Shown in pieces: positions 7,259 to 15,717 of a stretch of 16,777 bases of DNA. The stretch is from NCBI GenBank assembly GCA_900553215.1, contig USCJ01000007.1:1-16777 (forward strand), in the 5' to 3' direction. The translations under genes were made by a program, and so were the position numbers. The notes beneath the pieces were generated by a model. That model saw only the letters and a program-made list of their open reading frames with translations. It searched no databases and was not told the DNA's origin. Each line of letters begins with the position of its first letter. Position 1 is the first letter of the stretch. Source of the stretch: an uncultured Collinsella sp. (GTDB taxonomy: Bacteria; Actinomycetota; Coriobacteriia; Coriobacteriales; Coriobacteriaceae).

Positions 7259-7711
7259 ATGAGCATCAATCGAGTGAACATCACCGGTAACCTCACCCGC
7301 GATCCCGAGCTGCGCGCCACCGCCGGCGGAACCCAGGTTCTGTCCTTTGGCGTCGCCGTGAACGATCGTCGCCGCAACGCGCAGACTGGCGAGTGGGAGG
7401 ACTATCCCAACTTTGTCGACTGCACCATGTTCGGCACCCGCGCCGAGGCCGTGAGCCGTTTCCTGGCAAAGGGAAACAAGGTCGCGATCGAGGGCAAGCT
7501 GCGCTACAGCTCTTGGGAGCGCGACGGCCAGCGCCGGAGCAAGCTTGAGGTCATCGTCGATGAGATCGAGTTTATGAGCTCCCGTGGTGGCCAGGGTGGC
7601 TACGACCAGGGCGGTTACGCCCCCGCAGCTCCCGCGCCCGCAGCACGTCCTGCCGCACCGGTGGCTACGCCGCCCGCGGTCGACGTCTACGATGAGGACA
7701 TCCCGTTCTAA
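7259..7711 (+). CDS. ssb: Single-stranded DNA-binding protein
   Basis: This 150-residue protein binds and protects single-stranded DNA in replication and repair. The N-terminal OB fold (1-107) has the family features INRVNITGNLTRDPELR, FGVAVNDR and VDCTMFGTRAE. A Gly/Pro/Ala-rich linker (109-140) leads to the acidic interaction tip DEDIPF (145-150), which recruits repair and replication partners. ATG 7259 follows AGAGGAAG (7242-7249). It lies between rpsF and rpsR, as in most bacteria. Confidence 0.97.
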   Translation: MSINRVNITGNLTRDPELRATAGGTQVLSFGVAVNDRRRNAQTGEWEDYPNFVDCTMFGTRAEAVSRFLAKGNKVAIEGKLRYSSWERDGQRRSKLEVIVDEIEFMSSRGGQGGYDQGGYAPAAPAPAARPAAPVATPPAVDVYDEDIPF

Positions 7712-7738
7712 GGGTTGTTCACCTATTTTTGAGTGAGA

Positions 7739-7764
7739 GGCGGCTTCGGTTTGCCGAAGTTGCC
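7739..7764 (+). promoter_or_regulatory. Hairpin in the ssb-rpsR spacer
   Basis: GGCGGCTTCGG (7739-7749) pairs with CCGAAGTTGCC (7754-7764), 11 bp with two G-U pairs and a TTTG loop. It ends five bases before the AAAGG ribosome site of rpsR. It is not a terminator because no T run follows. It could be a processing site or a translational control element. Confidence 0.5.
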
Positions 7765-7783
7765 AAATGAAAGGTATTTTGAC

Positions 7784-8050
7784 ATGGCTAATGATTTTTC
7801 TGCACGTCAGCCGCGTCGTAAGTACTGCCAGTTCTGCAAGGAGAACACTGAGTTCATCGACTATAAGGACACTCAGCTTCTCCGTAAGTACATGACCGAC
7901 CGTGGCAAGATTAAGCCCCGTCGCGTCACTGGCGCTTGCACGCAGCATCAGCATGACATCGCCAACGCCATCAAGCGCGCCCGCGAGATGGCTCTCCTGC
8001 CGTACACCGTCCCCGTGGTTTCCTCTCGTGGCAACCGCGACCGCGGCTAA
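7784..8050 (+). CDS. rpsR: 30S ribosomal protein S18, zinc-type
   Basis: This 88-residue protein binds S6 on the 30S platform. It has the core [25 protein letters not shown]. Cys15, Cys18, Cys52 and His55 (CQFC ... CTQH) make the C+ zinc-binding form. Organisms with C+ S18 often also carry a zinc-free paralogue elsewhere. ATG 7784 follows AAAGG (7770-7774) and gives the standard start; the GTG at 7733 would add 17 residues encoded by the hairpin, which is unlikely. Confidence 0.97.
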   Translation: MANDFSARQPRRKYCQFCKENTEFIDYKDTQLLRKYMTDRGKIKPRRVTGACTQHQHDIANAIKRAREMALLPYTVPVVSSRGNRDRG

Positions 8051-8065
8051 GAAGGGAGACGCATC

Positions 8066-8605
8066 ATGAAGGTTATTCTTCTCGATGAGATCAAGGGCAA
8101 GGGCGGCGAGGGTGACGTCGTAGAGGTCGCTCAGGGTTACGCTGAGAACTTCCTGTTCCCCAAGAAGCTCGCTGTTGCCGCCACCAAGGGCAACCTCAAG
8201 CAGCTTGACGAGCGTCGCAACAACATCGCCAAGCGCGAGGCCGTCCGTCTGGCTACCGCCAACGAGACCAAGGCTGCCTTCGAGGGCAAGACGGTCACCG
8301 TTGACGTCAAGGTCGGCGACGAGGGCATCCTCTTTGGCTCCGTTACCGCCGCTATGATCGCTGACGCCATCAAGGCTCAGCTCGGTATGGACATCGACCG
8401 CAAGCGCGTCGAGCTCGGTAAGCCCATCAAGGTTGCCGGTGCCCACACCGTTGCCATCTCGCTGTACCGCGAGATCAAGGCCGAGGTTGTCGTTCTCGTC
8501 GGCGTTACCGCCGAGGAGCTCGCTGCCGAGGCTGAGGTCGAGGAGGCCGCTGAGGTCGCCGAGGCCGAGACCGCCGAGGTCGAGACTGAGGCTGCTGCCG
8601 AGTAG
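8066..8605 (+). CDS. rplI: 50S ribosomal protein L9 with acidic tail
   Basis: This 179-residue protein has the L9 N-terminal signature MKVILLDEIKGKGGEGDVVEVAQGYAENFLFP and the normal C-terminal domain ending near 147. Beyond that is an unusual tail of about 32 residues (148-179) with 13 Glu and no Lys or Arg, otherwise mostly Ala and Val, which makes it longer than the usual ~148-residue L9. GGGAG (8054-8058) is seven bases before ATG. It is the last gene of the S6 operon and is followed by a strong terminator. Confidence 0.97.
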   Translation: MKVILLDEIKGKGGEGDVVEVAQGYAENFLFPKKLAVAATKGNLKQLDERRNNIAKREAVRLATANETKAAFEGKTVTVDVKVGDEGILFGSVTAAMIADAIKAQLGMDIDRKRVELGKPIKVAGAHTVAISLYREIKAEVVVLVGVTAEELAAEAEVEEAAEVAEAETAEVETEAAAE

Positions 8606-8637
8606 CATTTGCTGCAACGCAACAATCTTGTTCTAAG

Positions 8638-8676
8638 AAGGGCGCTCTGGGAAACCAGGGCGCCCTTTTGTTTTTT
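8638..8676 (+). terminator. Intrinsic terminator of the S6 operon
   Basis: The 13-bp stem (8638-8650 with 8655-8667, one G-U) is closed by a GAAA tetraloop and followed by TTTTGTTTTTT. It is a textbook terminator 32 nt after rplI. Confidence 0.96.
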
Positions 8677-8787
8677 GCGCTGAGTGAGTGTCATGGTGAA
8701 CGTTGCGTCGAAGTCCTATATACAGGACCGTTCATCCGTTTGGTTCGGTGATGATTGGCGGCGCGCGGCGCGTTTTGGGACCGTGGC

Positions 8788-8796
8788 TGATACTAT
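8788..8796 (+). promoter_or_regulatory. Extended -10 promoter of dnaB
   Basis: TGATACTAT is an extended -10 (TG-n-TACTAT) about 34 bases before the dnaB start. I see no good -35. Upstream, GTCCT (8713-8717) and AGGAC (8724-8728) form a small inverted repeat that may be incidental. Confidence 0.5.
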
Positions 8797-8829
8797 GGAT
8801 GCTCGCAAGCGATATGAATGAGGATGCTC

Positions 8830-10221
8830 ATGGCATATGACGATAGGGAGACCGGGCTGACGGTTGAGGACCGCGGCTCCAAGTTGGGTCTTCCCCAAAA
8901 CCAAGATGCAGAGGCCAATGTACTGGCCGCTATGCTGCTATCGCCCGAGGTGGTCGAAGAGGCCCAGGTCGAGCTGCAGCCCGATGACTTCTACCGGCCC
9001 ATTCATAAGACCATCTATACCGCGATGGTCGATATGTACAACAGCCGCATTCCCATCGACTCCATCTCGCTGATCGATTACCTGCGAAGCATCAACAAGC
9101 TTGATGCCGTGGGCGGCGAGGCCTACATTTTGGAGTTGATGGGTCAGACCCTGTCGCTCGTCAACTGGCAGCACCATGCCGCTATCGTTCGCCGCGATTC
9201 GATGCTGCGTGAGCTGATCGGCGCCACCAACGAGATCAACGCGCTGGCCTATAACGCTCCCACCGATACCAAAGAGGTCGTGGAGCTGGCCGAGAGCAAG
9301 TTGCTCAAGGTCACGGCGCGCGAGGTCAAGTCGAGCTACAAGACGCTGACCGAGTTTATGGTCGAGGCCTATAACGAGGCCGAGGAAGTGTGCCAGGCAG
9401 GCGGCCAGGCTGCGGGCGTGCCCACGGGCTTCCCGTCGCTCGACCGCATGCTCATGGGTTTTCGCGAGGGCCAGCTCATCATCATCGGCGCCCGCCCTGC
9501 TGTGGGTAAGACGTCGTTCGCCCTGAATCTGGCACTCAACGCTGCCGCGGCCGGTTATACCGTCGGCTTCTTCTCGCTGGAGATGTCGGGCAAGGAAATT
9601 GCCCAGCGTCTGATTTGCGCCTACGCCATGATTTCGATCAGTGACTTCCGCATGGGCCGCATTAGCCCCGAGCAGTGGGCCAATATCAACGAGGCCACGC
9701 AGACCTTGTCCAAGCTCGATATTCTGATTGACGATACGCCCGGCACCACAGTGACCGAGATTCGCGCCAAGAGCCGCCGCATGCTCCACAACAAGGAGAA
9801 GGCCATCATCATCCTGGACTACCTGCAGCTGGTGAGTCCTCCGCCGGGACGCCGCTCCGAGAGCCGTACCGTCGAGGTCTCCGAGATGTCGCGTGGTCTG
9901 AAGATCATGGCCAAGGAACTCAAGATCCCGCTCATCGCGCTGTCGCAGCTCTCGCGTCAGGTCGAATCCCGTACCGGCAAGCGCCCGCAGCTTTCCGACC
10001 TTCGTGAATCGGGCTCCATCGAGCAGGACGCCGATATCGTTATGTTCTTGGACCGCTCCGCCGACGAGGCCGAAGCCTCGCGCGACGATCGACCCGACGA
10101 GGGCGTTACGCGTATCGTCGTGGCCAAGAACCGTTCGGGCCCGATCGGCGACGTCGACCTGATGTTCCTGCCGGCATCCACCAAGTTCTATGAGCTTGAT
10201 GGGGCACATGCCGAGGAGTAG
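8830..10221 (+). CDS. dnaB: Replicative DNA helicase DnaB
   Basis: This 463-residue hexameric 5'-3' helicase unwinds DNA at the replication fork. The N-terminal helical domain (LPQNQDAEANVLAAMLLSPE onward) is followed by a RecA-type domain. Walker A is GARPAVGKT (220-228), the catalytic Glu is E251 in FFSLEMS, Walker B is IIILDY (Asp330), then come the Q373 sensor in ALSQLSRQ, the DLRESGSIEQDAD motif (390-402) and the KNR finger (433-435). No intein interrupts the Walker A region. ATG 8830 is preferred because GAGG (8820-8823) lies six bases before it. Starts at 8818 or 8824 are possible and add four or two residues. Confidence 0.97.
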   Translation: MAYDDRETGLTVEDRGSKLGLPQNQDAEANVLAAMLLSPEVVEEAQVELQPDDFYRPIHKTIYTAMVDMYNSRIPIDSISLIDYLRSINKLDAVGGEAYILELMGQTLSLVNWQHHAAIVRRDSMLRELIGATNEINALAYNAPTDTKEVVELAESKLLKVTAREVKSSYKTLTEFMVEAYNEAEEVCQAGGQAAGVPTGFPSLDRMLMGFREGQLIIIGARPAVGKTSFALNLALNAAAAGYTVGFFSLEMSGKEIAQRLICAYAMISISDFRMGRISPEQWANINEATQTLSKLDILIDDTPGTTVTEIRAKSRRMLHNKEKAIIILDYLQLVSPPPGRRSESRTVEVSEMSRGLKIMAKELKIPLIALSQLSRQVESRTGKRPQLSDLRESGSIEQDADIVMFLDRSADEAEASRDDRPDEGVTRIVVAKNRSGPIGDVDLMFLPASTKFYELDGAHAEE

Positions 10222-10248
10222 GACAGGCGCCCGTTGCACGGGTATACT
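10220..10248 (+). promoter_or_regulatory. Promoter of purA
   Basis: AGGACA (10220-10225) and TATACT (10243-10248) are 17 bp apart. The -35 overlaps the dnaB stop codon. The predicted start near 10255 gives a leader of about 60 bases. Confidence 0.6.
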
Positions 10249-10264
10249 GGGAATGTTTTGTGCT

Positions 10265-10289
10265 TCTGCGTGCCGGCGTGGCGCGTAGA
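10265..10289 (+). promoter_or_regulatory. Hairpin in the purA leader
   Basis: TCTGCGTGCC (10265-10274) pairs with GGCGCGTAGA (10280-10289), 10 bp with two wobble pairs and a GGCGT loop. It lies 15 bases before the Shine-Dalgarno AGGAG (10305-10309). It has no terminator tail, so a role is only possible. Confidence 0.4.
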
Positions 10290-10305
10290 CAGTCCATGAA
10301 TGTAA

Positions 10306-11601
<1,296 letters not shown>

Positions 11602-11623
11602 TCGGGACTATTTGGTTATTGCG

Positions 11624-11679
11624 ATATACCCCTTTGCAGCCCAAGCGGGCGGCCGAGGGGTATATTTGCTTGCAAAGGG
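11624..11679 (+). terminator. purA-purD structured spacer: terminator-like stem with competing stem
   Basis: ATATACCCCT (11624-11633) pairs perfectly with AGGGGTATAT (11656-11665), enclosing a small GCCC-AAGC-GGGC hairpin (11639-11650). CCCTTTGCA (11630-11638) can instead pair perfectly with TGCAAAGGG (11671-11679). The two stems share 11630-11633, so they cannot both form fully. The first stem ends in TATATTTG, a weak T tract. It may be a simple terminator or an attenuator ahead of purD. Confidence 0.6.
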
Positions 11680-11719
11680 CTCGCGCGGAGCGGGCCATTC
11701 ATCCATAGAGGAGGCACCC

Positions 11720-13024
11720 TTGAAGGCGGACACTCAAACCATCGACATCCTGTTGTTGGGCAGCGGCGGCCGTGAGCATGCTTTGGCAGCTAAGCTCGCA
11801 GCATCACCGCGCGCCGGCAAGCTCTACATCGCGCCGGGCAACGGCGGCACCGCGAGCTGCGGCGAGAACGTTGTTCTCGACGACTGCGATCCTGCGGCCG
11901 TGGCGGCGTTTGCGCAGAGCCACGGATGCGGACTCGTGGTAATTGGCCCCGAGGCTCCGCTCGTGGCGGGCGTGGCCGACGCCGTGCGCGCGGTGGGTAT
12001 TCCCTGCTTTGGCCCGGGTGCCGAGGGCGCCCAGATGGAGGGCTCTAAGCTGTTCTCCAAGCAGCTCATGGAGCGCGCGGGCATTCCGACGGCAGCCTAC
12101 GGCTCGTTTACCGACGAGGCTTCGGCTCTTGCTTATGTGCGTGAGCAGGGCGCTCCGCTGGTCGTCAAGGCCGACGGCCTTGCCGCGGGCAAGGGCGTTA
12201 TCGTGGCGACCGAACTTGAGCAGGCCGAGGAGGCCGTGCGCGAGTGCTTTGGCGGCACCTTTGGCGATGCCGGCAACACCGTGGTTATCGAGGAGATGCT
12301 GACCGGCCCCGAGTGCTCGCTTTTGGCCTTTACCGACGGCAAGACCGTGCGCCCCATGGCCACCTCGCAGGACCACAAGCGCGCGCTCGAGGGCGACAAG
12401 GGCCCCAACACCGGCGGCATGGGTGTCTACAGCCCGGTGCCCATCGTGACCGACGAGGAGCACGCCACCATGGTGAAGGTCATGGAGCAGACCGTTGCCG
12501 AGCTTGCTGCCGAGGGCATCGACTACCGCGGCTGCCTGTACGGCGGCTTTATGCTCACGCCCGCCGGCCCCAAGGTGCTGGAGTTCAATGCCCGCTTTGG
12601 CGACCCCGAGACGCAGGTCGTGCTGCCGCGCCTTAAGAACGACCTGGTTGAGGTCATGCTGGCCTGCGCCAACTGTGAGCTCGATCAGATTGAGCTCGAC
12701 TGGCGCGACGAGTGGGCCGTGGCCGTTGTCCTGACGAGCGCGGGCTATCCCGGCAGCTACGAGAGGGGCAAGGTCATCGCCGGTATCACTGATGCCGAGG
12801 CCATGGAGAACGTGACCGTGTACCACGCGGGCACTGCTGTGGTGAACGGCCAGCTCTTGACCAATGGTGGTCGCGTGCTTGCCGTGACCGCTCTGGGCGA
12901 CACGTTCGAGAACGCTCGCAACCTTGCCTACGAGGCCTGCGAGAAGATTGATTTTGAGGGTAAGACCCTGCGTCACGACATCGGCCTGCGCGCGCTGCGC
13001 GGCCGCGACGCCTGGGATGCCTAA
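11720..13024 (+). CDS. purD: Phosphoribosylamine-glycine ligase
   Basis: This 434-residue ATP-grasp enzyme makes glycinamide ribonucleotide from phosphoribosylamine and glycine, the second step of purine synthesis. The GARS N-domain motif [11 protein letters not shown] starts at residue 13. The ATP-grasp segments [30 protein letters not shown] and [12 protein letters not shown] follow, then the C-terminal domain. The start is TTG 11720, because AGAGGAGG (11707-11714) lies five bases upstream and the protein then begins just before the fold. A longer frame opening inside the purA end (11552) would read through the terminator and is unlikely. Translation of a TTG start may limit output. Confidence 0.95.
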   Translation: MKADTQTIDILLLGSGGREHALAAKLAASPRAGKLYIAPGNGGTASCGENVVLDDCDPAAVAAFAQSHGCGLVVIGPEAPLVAGVADAVRAVGIPCFGPGAEGAQMEGSKLFSKQLMERAGIPTAAYGSFTDEASALAYVREQGAPLVVKADGLAAGKGVIVATELEQAEEAVRECFGGTFGDAGNTVVIEEMLTGPECSLLAFTDGKTVRPMATSQDHKRALEGDKGPNTGGMGVYSPVPIVTDEEHATMVKVMEQTVAELAAEGIDYRGCLYGGFMLTPAGPKVLEFNARFGDPETQVVLPRLKNDLVEVMLACANCELDQIELDWRDEWAVAVVLTSAGYPGSYERGKVIAGITDAEAMENVTVYHAGTAVVNGQLLTNGGRVLAVTALGDTFENARNLAYEACEKIDFEGKTLRHDIGLRALRGRDAWDA

Positions 13025-13045
13025 AGTCCGAGAGGAATGAGACGG

Positions 13046-13741
13046 ATGGACGAAAAGAACGAAGAGCTCGTGGATGCGCAGATCGTCGAGGAGGACAGCC
13101 GCGTGTATGGGCACGCCGAGGGCGAACCTGGTGGCGAGGTCGCTGACGAGCCGGCGCTGGTGCTGGGCGACGATGACCCGCACGATGCCGAGCTGCACGA
13201 GAAGATTCTTTCGGAGGAGTGCGCCTGGAAGGGCAAGATCCTCGACGTCCACCGTCTTGAGGTTGAGCTGCCCAACGGTCGCCGCAGCGCCCGCGATATC
13301 GTTCGCCATCCGGGTGCGGCGGCCGTTGTGGCGCTGACCGAGAGTGGCAAGATCGTACTGGTGCGTCAGTACCGCACCGCCATCGACCGCGTGACGGTCG
13401 AGATTCCCGCCGGCAAGCTCGATTCAGGTGAGGACCCGCTCGATTGCGCCAAGCGCGAACTGCATGAGGAGACGGGCTTTAGGGCTGGTCGCATTCGCTT
13501 TTTGACGTCGATTGTCACGTCCTGCGGTTTTTGCGATGAGATCATCCACATCTACTTGGCTACCAAGCTCGAGTTTGATGCGCCCAACCCCGACGATGAC
13601 GAGTTTGTCAACGTGGACCTGGTGCCGCTGCACGAGCTGATCGACGCCGTGCTCGACGGCAAGATCGAAGACGCCAAGACCGTCGTAGGCGCGCTTGCCT
13701 GCGACAGCATCGCGCACCGCTTGGGTGGGGCCGATCTTTAA
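13046..13741 (+). CDS. Nudix hydrolase, ADP-ribose pyrophosphatase-like
   Basis: This 231-residue protein carries a complete Nudix box at 123-145, G-KLDSG-E-DPLDCAK-RELHEETGF, fitting GX5EX7REUXEEXGU. The upstream DIVRHPGAAAVVAL and RQYRTAIDR segments are typical of ADP-sugar pyrophosphatases, which cleave ADP-ribose to AMP and ribose phosphate with Mg2+. Residues 1-55 are an extra, very acidic, low-complexity extension outside the family core. ATG 13046 has AGAGGA (13031-13036) nine bases upstream; ATG 13037 is in frame but too close to it. It begins 21 bases after purD and probably shares its transcript. The substrate is an inference. Confidence 0.9.
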   Translation: MDEKNEELVDAQIVEEDSRVYGHAEGEPGGEVADEPALVLGDDDPHDAELHEKILSEECAWKGKILDVHRLEVELPNGRRSARDIVRHPGAAAVVALTESGKIVLVRQYRTAIDRVTVEIPAGKLDSGEDPLDCAKRELHEETGFRAGRIRFLTSIVTSCGFCDEIIHIYLATKLEFDAPNPDDDEFVNVDLVPLHELIDAVLDGKIEDAKTVVGALACDSIAHRLGGADL

Positions 13742-13744
13742 CGA

Positions 13745-13760
13745 GCGGGGATGATCCCGC
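13745..13760 (+). terminator. Possible weak terminator after the Nudix gene
   Basis: GCGGGG (13745-13750) pairs with TCCCGC (13755-13760), 6 bp with one G-U and an ATGA loop, four bases after the Nudix stop. The tail AGGTTTGTGT is only partly T-rich, so efficiency is doubtful. Confidence 0.35.
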
Positions 13761-13780
13761 AGGTTTGTGTAAGTCAGCGA

Positions 13781-13878
13781 AAGTGCTCCAATTGAGACAA
13801 GGTGGCCTAAAAGAGGAGGGAAGCGTATGGATATACGCGACCGACGATTGAAGGCCAGATTGTCCAAATGGAGCACTT
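13781..13878 (+). repeat. Long interrupted inverted repeat enclosing an RBS and start codon
   Basis: AAGTGCTCCA (13781-13790) pairs perfectly with TGGAGCACTT (13869-13878). The pairing continues inward after small defects: TTG/CAA, then GACAA (13796-13800) with TTGTC (13860-13864), then TGGCCT (13803-13808) with AGGCCA (13852-13857). The apical loop holds GAGGAGGG (13813-13820) and a further hairpin GCGTAT-GGAT-ATACGC (13823-13838) that contains the ATG at 13827. It could be a regulatory leader of the ABC exporter or a small mobile palindrome inserted at the gene's 5' end. Confidence 0.7.
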
Positions 13879-15698
13879 GCAGCGTCGAGACGAAACGCGG
13901 TTTGGTAAAACCGCGTAAGGTGACTATGTTTAAGAGGTTTCTTTCTTACTACGAGCCCCAGATGGGGCTTTTTGTTGCTGATACTGTTTGCGCTCTGGTG
14001 CTTGCCGCCATTGACCTGGCGTTCCCCATTATCCTGCGCAATTTGACCGGTGGGCTGTTTACTCAGGGTCAGGCTGTCATTATGCAGGCGCTCGGCATGA
14101 TCGCGGTGGGCTTGGTGCTGATGTATGCCGTCCGCTGCGCCTGCCGCTATTTTGTGAGCTATTGGGGTCACGTGATGGGCGCGCGTATGGAGTCCAAAAT
14201 GCGCGAGGACCTGTTTGACCAGTATGAGCGCTTTAGCTTTGCGTACTTTGACCGCAACAGCTCGGGCGACATGATGAGCCGCGTGGTCAACGACCTGTTC
14301 GATATCTGCGAGGCGGCGCATCACGTGCCCGAGTGGATCATCATCTGCGGCATCGAGATTATCGGCTCGTTTGTGATCCTCTTTACCATCGCCCCGGTGC
14401 TGGCGCTTGCCATGGCTGTGGTGACGGCGGCGTTTGCGGTCATCATGTTTTGGCAGAACATGCGCATGCGCGAGGTCTTTAGCGACAACCGCAAAAAGAT
14501 CAGCGGCATCAATGCGCAGCTGCAGGATTCGCTGGCGGGCATGCGCGTGGTCAAGAGTTTTGCCAATGAGGAGACCGAACGCTTCAAGTTCCGCGCCTCC
14601 AACAATCGCTATCTTTCGTCCAAGGAGAACATGTATCACGCCATGGGCGTCTATACCGCGACGTATGGCCTGCTCTCGGGTGTGCTCTATGTGATCGTGG
14701 TGCTGCTGGGCGGCTGGCTGGTCGCCCAGGGACAGCTGCAGGCGGTCGATATGGCGACCTTTGCACTCTATATTTCGCTGTTCTGCACGCCGCTCGAGAC
14801 ACTCGTCAATTCGGCCGAAACGTATCAGAAGGCCATCGCCGGCTTTAAGCGCATGGACGAGGTGCTCTCGACCGCGCCGGATATCCAGGACAAGCCGGGC
14901 GCTACGGATCTGCAGGTGACTGCCGGCGCCGTGGAGTATCACGACGTGTGCTTTAACTACGAGGACGTTGAGCTGGGCGAGGGCGATGCCGAAGAGCGTC
15001 CCGTTATCGACCATATGAATCTGTCCATCAAGCCCGGGCAGACCATCGCTTTGGTTGGCCCTTCGGGCGGTGGCAAGTCCACGACCTGTTCGCTGCTGCC
15101 GCGCTTTTATGACGTGGCTGCCGGATCCATTAGCATCGACGGCCAGGACGTGCGCGATGTGACGCAGCAGAGCCTGCGTCGCGCCATCGGCCTGGTGCAG
15201 CAGGATGTCTATCTGTTTGACGGCACGATTGGCGAGAACATCGCCTACGGCAAGCCGGGCGCTACGGCAGGAGAGATCGCCGAGGCCGCCCGTCGCGCCA
15301 ACATCGATGCCTTTATCGAGTCGCTTCCACAGGGTTATGACACGGTCGTGGGCGAGCGCGGCAGCCGTCTTTCGGGCGGACAGAAGCAGCGTGTTGCCAT
15401 CGCGCGAGTGTTTCTCAAGAACCCCAAGATCCTTATTTTGGATGAGGCGACGAGTGCTTTGGATAACGAGAGCGAGGAGGCGGTGCAGGAGTCGCTCGAA
15501 GAGCTGGCACGCGGCCGCACCACGATTATCATCGCCCACCGTCTTTCGACCATTAAGCATGCCGATGAGATCGCGACCGTTGAGCATGGTCGCGTTGTGG
15601 AGCGTGGCACGCACGAGGAGCTTCTCGCCCGTGGCGGCACTTATGCCCGTTACTATCGAATGCAGTTCGAAGGTGCGCGTGCGCACGAGCTCGACTGA
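13827..15698 (+). CDS. ABC exporter half-transporter (ABCB type)
   Basis: This 623-residue half-transporter has a six-helix membrane domain (about 40-350) fused to an ATPase domain. Walker A is GPSGGGKST (411-419), the Q loop is near Q458-459, the signature is LSGGQKQR (515-522), Walker B is ILILDE (Asp539, catalytic Glu540) and the switch His is 571. It probably works as a homodimer exporting lipids, peptides or drugs; the substrate is unknown, and there is no second half-gene beside it. ATG 13827 has a very strong GAGGAGGG six bases upstream. However, residues 1-33 are basic, atypical and encoded partly by an inverted repeat, while ATG 13926 (MFKRFLSYYEPQMG, with AAGG at 13917) matches family starts. 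Either may be used. Confidence 0.93.
   Translation: MDIRDRRLKARLSKWSTCSVETKRGLVKPRKVTMFKRFLSYYEPQMGLFVADTVCALVLAAIDLAFPIILRNLTGGLFTQGQAVIMQALGMIAVGLVLMYAVRCACRYFVSYWGHVMGARMESKMREDLFDQYERFSFAYFDRNSSGDMMSRVVNDLFDICEAAHHVPEWIIICGIEIIGSFVILFTIAPVLALAMAVVTAAFAVIMFWQNMRMREVFSDNRKKISGINAQLQDSLAGMRVVKSFANEETERFKFRASNNRYLSSKENMYHAMGVYTATYGLLSGVLYVIVVLLGGWLVAQGQLQAVDMATFALYISLFCTPLETLVNSAETYQKAIAGFKRMDEVLSTAPDIQDKPGATDLQVTAGAVEYHDVCFNYEDVELGEGDAEERPVIDHMNLSIKPGQTIALVGPSGGGKSTTCSLLPRFYDVAAGSISIDGQDVRDVTQQSLRRAIGLVQQDVYLFDGTIGENIAYGKPGATAGEIAEAARRANIDAFIESLPQGYDTVVGERGSRLSGGQKQRVAIARVFLKNPKILILDEATSALDNESEEAVQESLEELARGRTTIIIAHRLSTIKHADEIATVEHGRVVERGTHEELLARGGTYARYYRMQFEGARAHELD
13895..13916 (+). promoter_or_regulatory. 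Perfect hairpin before the second ABC start
   Basis: ACGCGGTTT (13895-13903) pairs perfectly with AAACCGCGT (13908-13916) around a GGTA loop. It is immediately followed by AAGG and the ATG at 13926, so it lies next to the ribosome site of the shorter form. Confidence 0.5.
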
Positions 15699-15717
15699 TT
15701 GATATGACAGGAAGTTT

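Noticed and set aside
6845-8617. 590-codon open frame antisense to the S6 operon
   Set aside because: Same codon-bias shadow; it runs opposite four well-defined genes and across their spacers.
13895-13916. T-box-like sequence near the ABC exporter start
   Set aside because: The bases GGTAAAACCGCG recall a T-box, but the conserved AGGGTGG-N-ACCGCG element, specifier hairpin and terminator are absent.
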